A DNA stretch of 64,000 nt, taken from NCBI RefSeq assembly GCF_013911755.1, contig NZ_JACESP010000006.1:62001-126000 (forward strand). Direction: 5' to 3'. Made by a program: the position numbers and the translations under genes. Below are positions 41,295 through 51,758 of the stretch, in pieces. The notes below the pieces were generated by a model, which saw only the letters and a list, made by a program, of their open reading frames with translations, was not told where the DNA came from and did no database searches. This DNA is from Sphingosinicella sp. (GTDB taxonomy: Bacteria; Pseudomonadota; Alphaproteobacteria; Sphingomonadales; Sphingomonadaceae). How positions within the stretch are numbered: position 1 is the stretch's first letter; the number at the start of each line of letters is the position of its first letter.

Positions 41295-41912
41295 ATGAGT
41301 GAAGCGCTGAAGCTCGCGGCTGAAGCGCGCGACCGGGCAGGCAAGGGAGCCTCCCGTGCAATCCGTCGCGAAGGCCGCGTACCCGCCGTGATTTACGGCA
41401 ACAAGAAGGAACCCGTGCAGGTCCACGTCGAGGCGAAGGCCCTCGTGAAGCTGCTCCAGACCGGACACTTCCTCAGCTCCGTGGTCGAGCTGGAAGTTGG
41501 CGGCAAGACGGAGCGCACGCTCCCCCGCGATGTCCAGTTTCACCCGGTCACGGACCGTCCGATCCACGTCGACTTCCTGCGCCTGTCCAAGGATGCGCGC
41601 GTCACGGTCGCGGTTCCGGTGCGCTTTACCGACGACGAAGAATCGCCCGGCATCAAGCGCGGCGGCGTTCTCAACATCGTCCGCCACGAAGTCGAGCTGG
41701 TCTGCCCCGCCGACGCGATCCCGGACGAGATCGTAGCCTCGCTGAAGGGTCTCGATGTGGGCGAGTCGCTGCACATCTCCGCCTTCAATCTGTCGGCAAA
41801 CCTGAAGCCGGTGATCGACGACCGCGACTTCACCGTCGCCACGATCGTTGCGCCGTCGGCGCTGCGTTCGAGCGAGGATGCGGAAGCCGCCACCGAGGGC
41901 GAAGCGGCCTGA
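41295..41912 (+). CDS. rplY: 50S ribosomal protein L25/general stress protein Ctc
   Basis: Binds 5S rRNA in the large subunit. The 205-residue long (TL5/Ctc) form has the L25 domain with [27 protein letters not shown] and [28 protein letters not shown], then a beta domain, ending in an acidic tail. It starts after a GGAG-type site. It is followed by a terminator and then pth, the common gene order. Confidence 0.96.
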   Translation: MSEALKLAAEARDRAGKGASRAIRREGRVPAVIYGNKKEPVQVHVEAKALVKLLQTGHFLSSVVELEVGGKTERTLPRDVQFHPVTDRPIHVDFLRLSKDARVTVAVPVRFTDDEESPGIKRGGVLNIVRHEVELVCPADAIPDEIVASLKGLDVGESLHISAFNLSANLKPVIDDRDFTVATIVAPSALRSSEDAEAATEGEAA

Positions 41913-41919
41913 CCTTAAG

Positions 41920-41947
41920 ACGCCCGGCCTTTGCGCCGGGCGTTTCT
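41920..41947 (+). terminator. intrinsic terminator after rplY
   Basis: The arms ACGCCCGGC and GCCGGGCGT pair around a loop of about 7 nt, followed by TTTCTT. It lies 8 bp after the rplY stop and 7 bp before the pth ATG, so pth is either read through it or has its own start site close by. Confidence 0.75.
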
Positions 41948-41954
41948 TAACGCG

Positions 41955-42536
41955 ATGCAGCTGTTCGTCGGCCTCGGCAATCCGGGGAGCGACTATGCGC
42001 TCCACCGGCACAACGTCGGCTTCATGGCTGCCGATGCGATCGCCGACGCCCACCGCTTCGGCCCATGGACGAGGAAGTTCAAGGGCCTGATCGCGGATGG
42101 CCGCATCGGCACCGAGCGTGTCCTGCTGCTGAAGCCGCAAACCTTCATGAACGACAGCGGCCGCAGCGTCGGCGAGGCAATGCGCTTCTACAAGCTTGAG
42201 CCTGACGACGTGACGGTGTTCTACGACGAGCTCGATCTCGCGCCGATGAAGGTGAAGGTGAAAACGGGCGGCGGCGCGGCGGGCCACAACGGCATCCGCT
42301 CTATCGCCGCGCACATCGGCGAGGATTTCCGCCGCGTGCGGATCGGCATCGGTCACCCGGGCGAGAAGGCGCGGGTGACGGGATACGTGCTCGGCAACTA
42401 TGCGAAGACGGAAATGGAACCGCTTGCGGACCTGCTCGGCGCCATCGCGCGCGAGGCGAAGTGGCTGGCGGCCGGCGACGATGCGCGCTTCATGAGCGAC
42501 GTGGCGCTCGCCATGCAAACGAACGGAAAGGCCTGA
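41955..42536 (+). CDS. pth: peptidyl-tRNA hydrolase
   Basis: Recycles peptidyl-tRNA released from stalled ribosomes. The 193-residue protein starts [24 protein letters not shown], with the catalytic histidine in RHNVGF. Also seen are [19 protein letters not shown], the [23 protein letters not shown] motif and [12 protein letters not shown]. ychF begins 4 bp after its stop. Confidence 0.97.
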   Translation: MQLFVGLGNPGSDYALHRHNVGFMAADAIADAHRFGPWTRKFKGLIADGRIGTERVLLLKPQTFMNDSGRSVGEAMRFYKLEPDDVTVFYDELDLAPMKVKVKTGGGAAGHNGIRSIAAHIGEDFRRVRIGIGHPGEKARVTGYVLGNYAKTEMEPLADLLGAIAREAKWLAAGDDARFMSDVALAMQTNGKA

Positions 42537-42540
42537 TCTG

Positions 42541-43641
42541 ATGGGTTTCAAGTGCGGTATTGTGGGTCTGCCCAACGTCGGCAAGTCGACGCTGTTCAAT
42601 GCGCTCACCGAAACGGCCGCCGCCGCCGCCGCGAACTTCCCGTTCTGCACGATCGAGCCCAACGTCGGGCAGGTGCCCGTCCCGGACCCCCGCCTCTACA
42701 AGCTCGCCGAGATCGCCGGATCGCAGAAGATCATCGAAACGCAGCTGGCGTTCGTCGACATCGCGGGCCTCGTGCGCGGCGCCTCGAAGGGCGAAGGGCT
42801 CGGCAACCAGTTTCTCGGCAACATCCGCGAGGTGGACGCGATCGTCCACGTGCTGCGCTGTTTCGAAAACGGCGACATCACACACGTCGACGGCCGCGTC
42901 GACCCCATTGCAGACGCAGAAACCGTCGAGACCGAGTTGATGCTCTCCGACATCGAGAGCCTTGAACGGCGCGTCCCCGCCCTCGTCAAGAAGGGGCAGG
43001 GCGGCGACAAGGAAGCGAAAATCGCCGGCGCCGTGCTCGGCCGCGCGCTCGAAGTGCTGCAGGAAGGCAGGCCCGCCCGCATGGTGGAGCCGAAGGACGA
43101 GGAGGAGGCTCGCGTTCTCGCGCAGGCGCAGCTTCTGACGGCGAAGCCCGTGCTTTACGTCTGCAATGTCGGCGAGGACGAAGCCGCGACCGGCAACGCG
43201 CTTTCGCAGGAGGTTGCCGCCAAGGCAAAGGCCGAGGGCGCTGCAAGCGTCGTCATCTCCGCGGCCATCGAAGCCGAGATCAGCCAGATGGATCCGGCCG
43301 ACCGCCCCGATTTCCTCGCCGACCTCGGGCTCACCGAAACCGGTCTCGCGCGCGTGATCCGCGCCGGCTACGACCTGCTTCATCTTATCACCTTCTTCAC
43401 CGTCGGCCCCAAGGAAGCCCGCGCCTGGACCGTCGAAAAGGGCGCCACCGCCCCCAACGCGGCCGGCGTCATCCACACCGATTTCGAAAAAGGCTTCATC
43501 CGCGCGGAAACCATCGCCTACGATGACTTCGTAAACTTGGGCGGCGAACAAGGCGCGAAGGAAGCGGGCAAGCTCCGCCTCGAAGGCAAGGAGTATCTGG
43601 TGAAGGACGGCGACGTCCTCCACTTCCGCTTCAACGTCTAG
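42541..43641 (+). CDS. ychF: redox-regulated ATPase YchF
   Basis: Obg-like P-loop NTPase that prefers ATP and binds ribosomes. The 366-residue protein has the Walker [17 protein letters not shown], the switch region [22 protein letters not shown] and the C-terminal TGS domain with [14 protein letters not shown] and [15 protein letters not shown]. Length and order match the family. It is tightly coupled to pth. Confidence 0.97.
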   Translation: MGFKCGIVGLPNVGKSTLFNALTETAAAAAANFPFCTIEPNVGQVPVPDPRLYKLAEIAGSQKIIETQLAFVDIAGLVRGASKGEGLGNQFLGNIREVDAIVHVLRCFENGDITHVDGRVDPIADAETVETELMLSDIESLERRVPALVKKGQGGDKEAKIAGAVLGRALEVLQEGRPARMVEPKDEEEARVLAQAQLLTAKPVLYVCNVGEDEAATGNALSQEVAAKAKAEGAASVVISAAIEAEISQMDPADRPDFLADLGLTETGLARVIRAGYDLLHLITFFTVGPKEARAWTVEKGATAPNAAGVIHTDFEKGFIRAETIAYDDFVNLGGEQGAKEAGKLRLEGKEYLVKDGDVLHFRFNV

Positions 43642-43675
43642 TCATCGGCCGGTCACGGGAACAAAGGAGATGCAC

Positions 43676-44923
43676 ATGATGCAAAATCACCTCCGCACCC
43701 TGTTCGCCGCGCTCTCCGTCCTCATCCTCTCCGCCTGCGCGGGCACGCAGCCTCCCGCCACGACGATTGCCGCAGAAGCGCGCGCGCCCGTCACGATCCT
43801 CATCTCCATCGACGGGCTGCGGCCCGACTATCTGGATCGCGGCGTCTCCCCCAACATCAACGCGCTCGCGGCTTCCGGCGTGAAGGCGTTGATGCGCCCG
43901 TCGTTCCCCTCGCTCACCTTTCCGAACCACCACAGCGTCGTCACCGGGCTGCGTCCGGACCGGCACGGCATCGTCGACAACACGATGGTCGATCCGCGCC
44001 GTCCCGAGGTGCGCTTCACGCTTGGCGACGCGCGACAATCGCTCGACCCATTCTGGTGGGATGAGGCCGAGCCGATCTGGGTGACCGCCGAGAAAGCGGG
44101 TGTGCGCACCGGCACGATGTTCTGGCCGGGCTCGGAAGTCGCCATCCACGGCACGCGCCCGCAGGACTGGCTGCGCTACGACAAGGCGGTGAGCGGCACG
44201 CAGCGCATAAACACCGTGCTCGACTGGATGCGCCGCCCGCCGGCGATCCGCCCGCGCTTCGTCACGCTCTATTTCGACACGGTGGACACCGTGGGCCATG
44301 AGCTCGGACCCGACGCACCCGAAACCACCACCGCGCTCGCCGAGGTCGACCGGCTCATCGGCGATCTCGTCGCGGGGCTCAACGCGATCGGGCAACCGGC
44401 AAACGTCGTGCTCGTCTCCGACCACGGCATGGGCGCCACTGCCGACGATCGCGTCATCCGCATCGACCGCATGATCGCGCCGGATGTCGGCACCGTCGTC
44501 ACCGAAGGGCCGCTCTCCGGCGTCAATGCCCTGCCCGGCAAGGACAGCGACGTTGCCGCTGCGCTGCTCGCCCCGCACGACCATATGCAGTGCTGGCGCA
44601 AGGGTGCGTTCCCTGCGCGTTTCGCCTACGGCAAAAACCCGCGTGTTCCGGAATTCCTGTGTCTCGCGGCACGCGGCTGGGCAATCCAGGCGCGCGACCG
44701 CGAATCTATCCTGAAGGGTATGCACGGCTACGATCCGGCAGAGCCCGACATGGCGGCAGTGTTCATCGCGGCCGGCCCCGGGATCGCGAGCGGCGCCGCG
44801 CTCCCGGTCTTCGACAACGTCGACGTTTATCCGCTGCTCACCCGCCTTGTCGGCATCACGCCGGTATCCGCCATTGATGGCCGCGCCGAGACACTGGCGC
44901 CCGTGCTGCGGCCAGCGAACTAA
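43676..44923 (+). CDS. ectonucleotide pyrophosphatase/phosphodiesterase family lipoprotein
   Basis: Alkaline-phosphatase-superfamily phosphodiesterase. AAAGGAG lies 6 nt before ATG 43676, giving 415 residues with signal MMQNHLRTLFAALSVLILSAC. Metal and nucleophile motifs of the NPP family: VTILISIDGLRPDYLDRG, MRPSFPSLTFPNHHSVVTGLRPDRHGI (nucleophile threonine in LTFPNH) and VLVSDHGMGA with DHGM. It probably hydrolyses nucleotides or phospholipid heads in the periplasm. Confidence 0.92.
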   Translation: MMQNHLRTLFAALSVLILSACAGTQPPATTIAAEARAPVTILISIDGLRPDYLDRGVSPNINALAASGVKALMRPSFPSLTFPNHHSVVTGLRPDRHGIVDNTMVDPRRPEVRFTLGDARQSLDPFWWDEAEPIWVTAEKAGVRTGTMFWPGSEVAIHGTRPQDWLRYDKAVSGTQRINTVLDWMRRPPAIRPRFVTLYFDTVDTVGHELGPDAPETTTALAEVDRLIGDLVAGLNAIGQPANVVLVSDHGMGATADDRVIRIDRMIAPDVGTVVTEGPLSGVNALPGKDSDVAAALLAPHDHMQCWRKGAFPARFAYGKNPRVPEFLCLAARGWAIQARDRESILKGMHGYDPAEPDMAAVFIAAGPGIASGAALPVFDNVDVYPLLTRLVGITPVSAIDGRAETLAPVLRPAN

Positions 44924-44964
44924 ACCCCTCCAAAGTGTGAATTTGCCGGAAGGACGTGCGCGTT

Positions 44965-45423
44965 ATGACGGATGCCGTGAAATATCTTGAAGACATGAAC
45001 GTCGGCGATCGCGCCGCCTTTGGCAGCTATCCGGTGACGCGTGAGGCCGTGATCGACTTCGCCTCGAAGTTCGATCCGCAGCCTTTCCATCTCGACGACG
45101 CTGCTGCCGCGAAAACACACTTCGGGCGTCTTTCCGCGAGCGGCTGGCATACGTGCGCGATGACGATGCGCATGATGGTGGAAAACCTCACCGTCGGCGG
45201 TCACGCCGGACTTGGCTCGCCGGGCGTTGACGAGATCCGCTGGCTGACACCCGTCTACCCGGGCGACACGCTGCGCGTCGAAACCATCGTCACCGAAGTG
45301 CGCCCCTCGCGCAGCAAGCCCGATATCGGATCGGTGCACAGCGACATCACCGTGTTCAACCAGAACGACAGGCCTGTAATGACGATGAAGTCGATCGGGC
45401 TCGTGCGGCGGCGGCCCGCGTAA
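44965..45423 (+). CDS. MaoC-like dehydratase
   Basis: A 152-residue hot-dog fold protein of the R-specific enoyl-CoA hydratase type. I use ATG 44965, with GGAAGGA about 10 nt upstream. The catalytic pattern is FASKFDPQPFHLDDAAAAKTHFGRLSASGWHT, where the aspartate and histidine of DPQPFH are the catalytic pair, followed by GVDEIRWLTPVYPGDTL. Acyl-CoA or polyhydroxyalkanoate metabolism is plausible. Partner genes are not adjacent. Confidence 0.92.
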   Translation: MTDAVKYLEDMNVGDRAAFGSYPVTREAVIDFASKFDPQPFHLDDAAAAKTHFGRLSASGWHTCAMTMRMMVENLTVGGHAGLGSPGVDEIRWLTPVYPGDTLRVETIVTEVRPSRSKPDIGSVHSDITVFNQNDRPVMTMKSIGLVRRRPA

Positions 45424-45427
45424 AGGC

Positions 45428-45967
45428 CTAATGCCCCGCGAACGCCATCAGCGTCACGGGCTCCACGCCGGCCGCACGTAGCCTGTCCGCGCCGCCGAGA
45501 TCGGGTAGATCGATCGCGAATGCCGCCTGCGCAACGACGCCGCCTGCACGGCGGATGAGTTCAGCCCCCGCGATAGCGGTGCCGCCGGTCGCGATCAGAT
45601 CATCGACAAGCAGCACGCGTGCGCCCGGCGCGCACGCATCGGCGTGCATCTCCACCCGGTCCTCGCCGTACTCAAGCGCGTAATTGACGCCGATCACCGT
45701 GCCCGGAAGTTTGTTGCGCTTGCGGATGAGCAGCACACCAGCGGCCAAACGCGGCGCGAGCGCGGCCGCGAACACGAACCCGCGCGCCTCGATGCCGGCG
45801 ATGAGATCGAAGGGTCCCGCCACCGCCTCCGCCATCCGATCGATCGTTGCCGCAAAGCCCGCTGGGTCGAGCAGCAGCGTGGTGATGTCGCGGAACAGGA
45901 TGCCGGGCTTCGGATGATCGGGAATCGTACGGACGAGCGCACGAAGGTCTGCGTTCCGCTCGCTCAC
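45428..45967 (-). CDS. apt: adenine phosphoribosyltransferase
   Basis: Salvages adenine to AMP with PRPP. The frame is open far upstream, but I take GTG 45967 (VSERNADLRALVRTIPDHPKPGI), overlapping the mtnP stop by 4 bp (GTGA) for 179 residues. Motifs: GILFRDITTLLLDP, GIEARGFVFAAALA and the PRPP loop VLLVDDLIATGGTA. It pairs with mtnP, which releases adenine from methylthioadenosine. Confidence 0.95.
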   Translation of the reverse strand: MSERNADLRALVRTIPDHPKPGILFRDITTLLLDPAGFAATIDRMAEAVAGPFDLIAGIEARGFVFAAALAPRLAAGVLLIRKRNKLPGTVIGVNYALEYGEDRVEMHADACAPGARVLLVDDLIATGGTAIAGAELIRRAGGVVAQAAFAIDLPDLGGADRLRAAGVEPVTLMAFAGH

Positions 45968-46830
45968 TTCAGCACGCGTCCCGCCACGCCGCGTAGCTTT
46001 TCCACCACTGGCGCCGGCCAGAGCGCCGGATCGGTGATGATGGCATGATCCAGCGCACGGTCGCAGCCCTGCGAACACGCAGCAGACGGCGCCCACGCCG
46101 CTGCGACTGCCGCGACGAGCGCGCGAGCGTTGGCGCTGTTGCCGTGCATCACTTCAAGAATGTCGGCAACATTCGCGCCTTCCTCGGCCGGGCGCCAGCT
46201 GTCGTAATCCGTCACCATCGCGACGCTCGCGTAGCAAAGCTCCGCCTCGCGCGCGAGCGCGGCCTCCGGCATGTTCGTCATGCCGATCACGTCGAAGCCC
46301 GCCGCCACGTAGGCGCGCGATTCGGCGCGCGTGGAGAACTGCGGGCCTTCCATCGCAAGGTAGGTGCCGCCCGAAACGAACGGGATGCCGAGCGCCTTCG
46401 CTGCTTCCGCGACCCGCGCGCCGAGCGGATTGCAGACGGGATCGGCAAGGCTGACATGCGCGACGATGCCATCGCCGAAGAAGGACTTCACCCGCCCGCG
46501 CGTCCGGTCGACGAACTGGTCGACGAGCACGAACGTGCCGGGGCTGAGCGCTTCCTTGAACGAGCCGCAGGCCGATAGCGACAGCACATGCGTGCAGCCC
46601 GCCGCCTTCAGCGCGGCTATGTTGGCGCGGTAGGGAACCTCCGACGGCGTCAGCCGGTGGCCGCGGCCGTGGCGGGGCAGGAAGACGAGGTCCGCCCGCC
46701 CGAGGCGCCCGAACAGCAGTTCATCGGACGGCGCACCGAAGGGCGTATCGACGGCGCGCCATGCGACATCAGTGAGCGCACCCAGGGCATAGAGCCCGCT
46801 GCCGCCGATGATGCCGAGCTTGCCCCCCAT
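45964..46830 (-). CDS. mtnP: S-methyl-5'-thioadenosine phosphorylase
   Basis: Splits methylthioadenosine with phosphate into adenine and methylthioribose-1-phosphate. The 288-residue protein opens LGIIGGSGLYALGAL. It has FLPRHGRGHRLTPSEVPYRANIAALKAAGC, TYLAMEGPQFSTRAESRAY and DVIGMTNMPEAALARE, all MTAP-type motifs. It follows petC by 15 bp and overlaps apt. Confidence 0.95.
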   Translation of the reverse strand: MGGKLGIIGGSGLYALGALTDVAWRAVDTPFGAPSDELLFGRLGRADLVFLPRHGRGHRLTPSEVPYRANIAALKAAGCTHVLSLSACGSFKEALSPGTFVLVDQFVDRTRGRVKSFFGDGIVAHVSLADPVCNPLGARVAEAAKALGIPFVSGGTYLAMEGPQFSTRAESRAYVAAGFDVIGMTNMPEAALAREAELCYASVAMVTDYDSWRPAEEGANVADILEVMHGNSANARALVAAVAAAWAPSAACSQGCDRALDHAIITDPALWPAPVVEKLRGVAGRVLK

Positions 46831-46845
46831 CGCCCGGTGCCGGGC

Positions 46846-47679
46846 CTAGTGCTTGATGCCCGCCCAGACCCTGCGATAGCTGAGATAGGCCAGCGTCGTC
46901 AGGATCAGCAGGAAGGCGAGCACGCCCAGACCGGCGCGCTTGCGCGATTCCATCTTGGGCTCAGCCGCCCAGGTGAGGAATGCCGCGACGTCCTGCGCCA
47001 TCTGGTCGACGGTCGGTTCGGGCTGGCCTTCGGCATACGTCACCTGGCCCGCACTGAGCGGCGGCGCCATCGCGATCGCGAGGCTGTGGAAATACGGGTT
47101 GTAGTGAAGCGGCGCTTCGGGGCGGCGGTCCGCCGGGAAGTTCGCCGGAACGTCCGCATAACCGCTGATGAGCGAGTAGACGTAGTTCGAACCGTCGTGG
47201 CGCGCCTTAGTGATGAGCGAAAGATCGGGCGGCAGCGCGTTGTTGTTCGCGGCGCGCGCGGCGATCTCGTTCGCATAGACGAGCGGAATCCTGTCCGACG
47301 CGATGGCGGGGCGCGTCGCCGCTTCACCCGTCTCGGAATTGATCGTCGGAACCTCGACCGCCCAGTTCTTGGCGATCGCCTTCACCTCGGGTTCGGAGAA
47401 ACCGATCTCAGTGAGATTGCGGAAGGCGATGCGGTTCAGGCTGTGGCAGGAGGAGCAGACCTCCTTGTAGACCTGAAAGCCGCGCTGCAGCTGCACGCGG
47501 TCGTAGCCGCCGAACACGCCGAGCCCGATCGGGCCGTCCCACGACCAGTGCACCTGCTTGGGGTGCTCGTGGAAGGCGAGCGTCGGATCGACCTCCGTGG
47601 CTTCACGGGGTGCGAGCGCCGCGAACAGCAGGACCACGCAGAAAACGGCGCCGATGGCGATTCCGAAAAGACGAACCAT
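46846..47679 (-). CDS. petC: ubiquinol-cytochrome c reductase cytochrome c1 subunit
   Basis: Carries electrons from the Rieske protein to cytochrome c. The 277-residue protein has a leader (FGIAIGAVFCVVLLFAALAP), the covalent haem motif CSSCH at 75-79, GFSEPEVKAIA and LSLITKARHDGSNYVYSLISGY, and a C-terminal anchor. The haem-ligand methionine region (IAMAPPLSAGQV) is present. Third gene of petABC. Confidence 0.96.
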   Translation of the reverse strand: MVRLFGIAIGAVFCVVLLFAALAPREATEVDPTLAFHEHPKQVHWSWDGPIGLGVFGGYDRVQLQRGFQVYKEVCSSCHSLNRIAFRNLTEIGFSEPEVKAIAKNWAVEVPTINSETGEAATRPAIASDRIPLVYANEIAARAANNNALPPDLSLITKARHDGSNYVYSLISGYADVPANFPADRRPEAPLHYNPYFHSLAIAMAPPLSAGQVTYAEGQPEPTVDQMAQDVAAFLTWAAEPKMESRKRAGLGVLAFLLILTTLAYLSYRRVWAGIKH

Positions 47680-47692
47680 GACGTCGTGTCCC

Positions 47693-48982
47693 TTATTCGG
47701 CCGGCTGCGCCGCCGCCGTGGCGGGCGCGGGTTCAGACTTGCCGAGTACGGCTTCGGCGATCGAGTTGGGCAGCGGGAGCGGCCGCTCGATGCGCGAGAC
47801 GATCGGCAGGATGATGAGGAAGTGCGCGAAGTAATACATCGACGCGATCTGGCTGATCCGCACCCACGGCTCTTCGGCCGGCTTGCCGCCGCAGATGCCG
47901 AGGATCAGCAGGTCGAGCATCAGCACCCAGAACAGCTGCTTCGAGACCGGCTTGAAGCGGTTCGACTTGACGTTTGAACCATCGAGCCATGGCAGGAAGA
48001 ACAGCAGCAGGATCGCCGCGAACATCGCGAGCACGCCCCAGAGCTTCGCCGGCAGGATGAAGTCGATCGTGAAGGCGCGCAGGATCGCGTAGAACGGCCA
48101 GAAGTACCATTCGGGAACGATGTGCGCCGGGGTCGAGATCGGGTTCGCCGGAATGTAGTTGTCCGGGTGGCCGAGATAGTTCGGCAGGAAGAACACGAAC
48201 ACCGAGAAGATGATCAGGTAGACGCACGCGCCGAACAGATCCTTCGCGGTGAAATACGGGTGGAACGGCAGCGTATCGGCCGGGCCTTTCACGTCGATGC
48301 CGGTCGGGTTGTTCGAACCCGGAATGTGCAGCGACCAGATCTTCAGGATGACGACGCCCGCGATCACGAACGGCAGCAGGTAGTGCAGGCTGAAGAAGCG
48401 GTTGAGCGTGGCGTTATCGACCGCGAAACCGCCGAGCAGCAGCGTCACGATGCTGTCCCCAACCACCGGAATGGCCGAGAACAGGTTGGTGATGACGGTC
48501 GCGCCCCAGAAGCTCATCTGACCCCACGGGAGCACGTAGCCCATGAAACCCGTGGCCATCATGAGCAGCAGGATAACAACGCCGAGCATCCACACGAGCT
48601 CGCGCGGCGCCTTGTAGCTGCCGTAGTAGAGCCCGCGGAAGATGTGGATGTAGACCACGATGAAGAAGAAGCTCGCGCCGTTGGCGTGCGCGTAGCGCAG
48701 CAGCCAGCCGTAGTTCACGTCGCGCATGATGTGCTCGACCGAATCAAAAGCGACGAGCGTGTTCGCGCCGAAGTGCATGGCGAGCACGATGCCAGTGACG
48801 ATCTGGATCAGCAGCGCGAGGCCGGACAGGACGCCGAAGTTCCACAAGTAGTTGATGTTGCGCGGCACCGGATAGCCTGCGCCCACGCTGTTGTAGACGA
48901 GACGTGGCAGCGGCAGGCGCGAATCCAGCCACTGCATGAACGGGTTCTTCGGCTGATAGTGGTTTGCCCAGGGAAAGCTCAT
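47693..48982 (-). CDS. petB: ubiquinol-cytochrome c reductase cytochrome b subunit
   Basis: Membrane core of complex III with two b haems. The 429-residue protein has eight predicted helices, haem-ligand histidines around [39 protein letters not shown], the [16 protein letters not shown] motif and [15 protein letters not shown] (the PEWY quinol-site motif). It lies between petA and petC, 6 and 13 bp away. Confidence 0.97.
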   Translation of the reverse strand: MSFPWANHYQPKNPFMQWLDSRLPLPRLVYNSVGAGYPVPRNINYLWNFGVLSGLALLIQIVTGIVLAMHFGANTLVAFDSVEHIMRDVNYGWLLRYAHANGASFFFIVVYIHIFRGLYYGSYKAPRELVWMLGVVILLLMMATGFMGYVLPWGQMSFWGATVITNLFSAIPVVGDSIVTLLLGGFAVDNATLNRFFSLHYLLPFVIAGVVILKIWSLHIPGSNNPTGIDVKGPADTLPFHPYFTAKDLFGACVYLIIFSVFVFFLPNYLGHPDNYIPANPISTPAHIVPEWYFWPFYAILRAFTIDFILPAKLWGVLAMFAAILLLFFLPWLDGSNVKSNRFKPVSKQLFWVLMLDLLILGICGGKPAEEPWVRISQIASMYYFAHFLIILPIVSRIERPLPLPNSIAEAVLGKSEPAPATAAAQPAE

Positions 48983-48988
48983 CGCCGT

Positions 48989-49552
48989 TTATCCAATCTG
49001 AACGCGCGTGTCGGACGTGAAGGCGTACTCAGGCACTTCGAGGTTCTTCGGTGCCGGGCCTTTGCGGATACGCGCCGCGGTGTCGTAGTGCGAACCGTGG
49101 CAAGGGCAGAAGTAGCCGCCGTAGTCGCCGCGATTCTCGCCTTCCGCGGCGCCGAGCGGCACGCAGCCGAGGTGGGTGCAGACGCCGAGCGTGATCAGCC
49201 AGTTCGCCTTGCCTTCCTTGGTGCGCTCCGCAAGCGTCTGCGGGTCGCGCAGGTCCGAAACCGGCACCTTGTTGGCTTCGGCGATCTCCGCGGGCGTCAG
49301 GTTGCGCACGAACACCGGCTTGCCGCGCCAGTTGACCTTGATGGCCTGCCCGACCGCGACCGGCGCGAGATCAACCTCGATCGAGGCGAGCGCCAGCACG
49401 TCGGCGGACGGGTTCATCTGGTCCACGAGCGGCCAGGCGGCCGCCGCAGCGCCAACGCCGACAAAAGCGCCCGTTGCCACATGGATGAAGTCGCGGCGGC
49501 GCACGCCTTCATCGGTGATCGGATGACCGGTGGTGTCTTCGACTGTCGTCAT
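48989..49552 (-). CDS. petA: Rieske iron-sulfur subunit of cytochrome bc1
   Basis: Oxidises ubiquinol at the Qo site. The 187-residue protein has a twin-arginine signal (RRRDFIHVATGAFVGVGAAAAAWP) and the two [2Fe-2S] boxes CTHLGCVPLG and CPCHGSHYD. First gene of petABC-mtnP-apt. Confidence 0.97.
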   Translation of the reverse strand: MTTVEDTTGHPITDEGVRRRDFIHVATGAFVGVGAAAAAWPLVDQMNPSADVLALASIEVDLAPVAVGQAIKVNWRGKPVFVRNLTPAEIAEANKVPVSDLRDPQTLAERTKEGKANWLITLGVCTHLGCVPLGAAEGENRGDYGGYFCPCHGSHYDTAARIRKGPAPKNLEVPEYAFTSDTRVQIG

Positions 49553-49710
49553 TCACTAACCCCGCGAGCGGGAGATATTCGGGCAGGCTCCGCCCGAACG
49601 CCCCCTTAGGTTCGATGCTTGGGCGCCTGATAGCCGCCGACACCCCTTGGCCGCAATGGGCAAAATTGGCGCATTGCTGTGGAAGCATGGCTGGGCTAGC
49701 GCAATGCGCC

Positions 49711-50160
49711 ATGCGCATCGCCCTTTTCCAGCCCGATCTGCCGCCCAACGTCGGCACGCTGGTGCGGATGGGCGCGTGTCTCGGCCTTCCCGTGGATATC
49801 ATACGTCCCTGCGGCTTTCCGCTGGGACGTGAGGCGCTTCGCCGCAGTGCGATGGACTATTTCGAGCACGCCGACATCCACATCCATGCCGATTGGGCCG
49901 CATTTCAGGACAGCGTGCCCGGCCGCCGCGTTCTGCTGACAACCAAGGCGTCTGTACCGTACACGGACGCGCGCTACGTCCCGGACGATGTGCTGGTGGT
50001 GGGGCAGGAATCGGTGGGCGCACCCGATTTCGTGCATGATGCCGCCGCGCTTCGTGTCCGTATCCCGATGAAGCCCGGCCTCCGCTCGCTGAACGTGGCG
50101 CTCGCCGCCGCGATGGTGGCGGGAGAGGCCCTCAGACAGACAGGATTTTCTCCGCAATGA
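49711..50160 (+). CDS. trmL: tRNA (cytidine(34)-2'-O)-methyltransferase
   Basis: SPOUT methyltransferase acting on the wobble nucleotide of tRNA-Leu. The start at 49711 ([25 protein letters not shown]) gives 149 residues, the usual size; ATG 49687 would add eight residues. Motifs: [11 protein letters not shown] and [26 protein letters not shown], the trefoil-knot SAM site. Its TGA overlaps the hemF ATG by 4 bp. Confidence 0.94.
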   Translation: MRIALFQPDLPPNVGTLVRMGACLGLPVDIIRPCGFPLGREALRRSAMDYFEHADIHIHADWAAFQDSVPGRRVLLTTKASVPYTDARYVPDDVLVVGQESVGAPDFVHDAAALRVRIPMKPGLRSLNVALAAAMVAGEALRQTGFSPQ

Positions 50161-51011
50161 CGAGTTTCGACGCCCGCCAGACCGCCGCCGCCGACTGGTT
50201 CCGGACCCTTCGCGACCGTATCTGCGCCGCCTTCGAAGCACTTGAGGACGATCTCGGCGGCGACGCCGCGCCTGGCCGATTCGAACGCAAGAGCTGGGAC
50301 CGCGCGGATCATTCAGGCGCGCCCGGAGGCGGAGGCACCATGTCGGTGATGAAGGGCCGCGTGTTCGAAAAGGTCGGGGTCAACATCTCCACCGTCCACG
50401 GCGCGTTCGATCCCGAGTTCGCCAAAACGATCCCCGGCGCGGCGGAAGACCCGCGCTTTTTTGCCACAGGCATCAGCCTCGTCGCGCACATGGTGAACCC
50501 GCATGTGCCCGCCGTTCACATGAACACGCGCTATCTCGTCACAACGAAAGCCTGGTTCGGCGGCGGGGCGGACCTCAACCCGCCGATTCCCGTGGAAGCG
50601 GACACCGCCGACTGGCACGCCGCCTTCAAGGCCTGCTGCGACCGGCACGACCCCGAATACTTCCCGCGCTTCAAGGCGTGGTGCGACGAGTATTTCTTCA
50701 TCAAGCACCGGAACGTGGCGCGCGGGCAGGGTGGCATCTTCTACGACCAGCTGGCGAGCGGCGATTGGGACGCGGACTTCGCCTTCACGCGCGACGTGGG
50801 CGAGACGTTCCTGAGCGCCTACCCAGCGCTTGTCCGCCGCCACATGCATGACAACTGGACGGCGGAAGACCGCGCGCGGCAGCTCGCCTACCGGGGGCTC
50901 TACACGGAGTTCAACCTCGTCTACGACCGCGGCACGCTGTTCGGCCTCAAGACCGGCGGCAACATCGACGCGATCCTGATGAGCCTGCCGCCGGTGGCTA
51001 CCTGGAGCTAA
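50157..51011 (+). CDS. hemF: oxygen-dependent coproporphyrinogen III oxidase
   Basis: Oxygen-requiring decarboxylation of coproporphyrinogen III to protoporphyrinogen IX in haem synthesis. The 284-residue protein has [77 protein letters not shown] and [25 protein letters not shown], all family signatures. It implies aerobic growth. It is coupled to trmL. Confidence 0.97.
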   Translation: MTSFDARQTAAADWFRTLRDRICAAFEALEDDLGGDAAPGRFERKSWDRADHSGAPGGGGTMSVMKGRVFEKVGVNISTVHGAFDPEFAKTIPGAAEDPRFFATGISLVAHMVNPHVPAVHMNTRYLVTTKAWFGGGADLNPPIPVEADTADWHAAFKACCDRHDPEYFPRFKAWCDEYFFIKHRNVARGQGGIFYDQLASGDWDADFAFTRDVGETFLSAYPALVRRHMHDNWTAEDRARQLAYRGLYTEFNLVYDRGTLFGLKTGGNIDAILMSLPPVATWS

Positions 51012-51727
51012 GCGGCGAGCTGACGGTAGATATTGGCGGAGAGCACCGAGACGAAGACGCTGAACACGGCGCCGACGATCGAGATCAGAAGCTCGGTGAG
51101 GAAGGACGGATCTTCCGGCGTGCCGCCCGTCGCGGCGATCCCGATGGCGCCGACAAGCCCGCTCAGAATCGCGAAGATCAGCACGAACACGGCGAAGATC
51201 GCGAAAATGCGCCCGACATTGCCGGCGGTCATCGCCCAGCTGCGCCGCAGCGCATCGATCGCGCGCGCATCTTCGCCGACGATGATCGCCGCCAGCAGCG
51301 ACAGGCGCAGGGCGAAATAGACGGCGACACCCGTCAGCAGCAGCAGAAGCGTACTCGTCGCCACCGAGGCCTGCTGCGCGCTCGCGAGGTAAAGGACGCC
51401 AACCGGCATGAAGATGACGACGACCGCAAGGCTCGCAAGAACGATGCGGGGCGTAAGACCCACGGCGCGGCGAATCGCCGACCCGGCGTCGATATTGGGA
51501 AACAGCACGAGCAGCACGATGGCGGCCTGTCCGATCACGCCGATGAGCCCGCCCACAGCCTGCGCGAGCTGCGCGTTCTGCTCGCCGAGCGCCTTTCCAT
51601 CGGCGAAGCGCGCAATCAGCAGCGAGGGCATGAACACGAAGGCTGCCGCCGGCAGCGCGAACTCGCCAAAGCGGCGCTGCACGTCAGCGATCGTGTCGGT
51701 CCAGGCCTTGCCGATCGCTAGCGCCAC
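51008..51727 (-). CDS. multi-pass membrane protein of unknown function
   Basis: A 239-residue hydrophobic protein with about six membrane helices. The central part [39 protein letters not shown] resembles the YciC/glycerophosphodiester-phosphodiesterase membrane domain, where a charged amphipathic helix sits between membrane pairs. The function is unknown. It overlaps hemF tail to tail by 4 bp. Confidence 0.75.
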   Translation of the reverse strand: MALAIGKAWTDTIADVQRRFGEFALPAAAFVFMPSLLIARFADGKALGEQNAQLAQAVGGLIGVIGQAAIVLLVLFPNIDAGSAIRRAVGLTPRIVLASLAVVVIFMPVGVLYLASAQQASVATSTLLLLLTGVAVYFALRLSLLAAIIVGEDARAIDALRRSWAMTAGNVGRIFAIFAVFVLIFAILSGLVGAIGIAATGGTPEDPSFLTELLISIVGAVFSVFVSVLSANIYRQLAA

Positions 51728-51758
51728 GCAACATCCCCCTTTTACTGAAAACGCCGGT

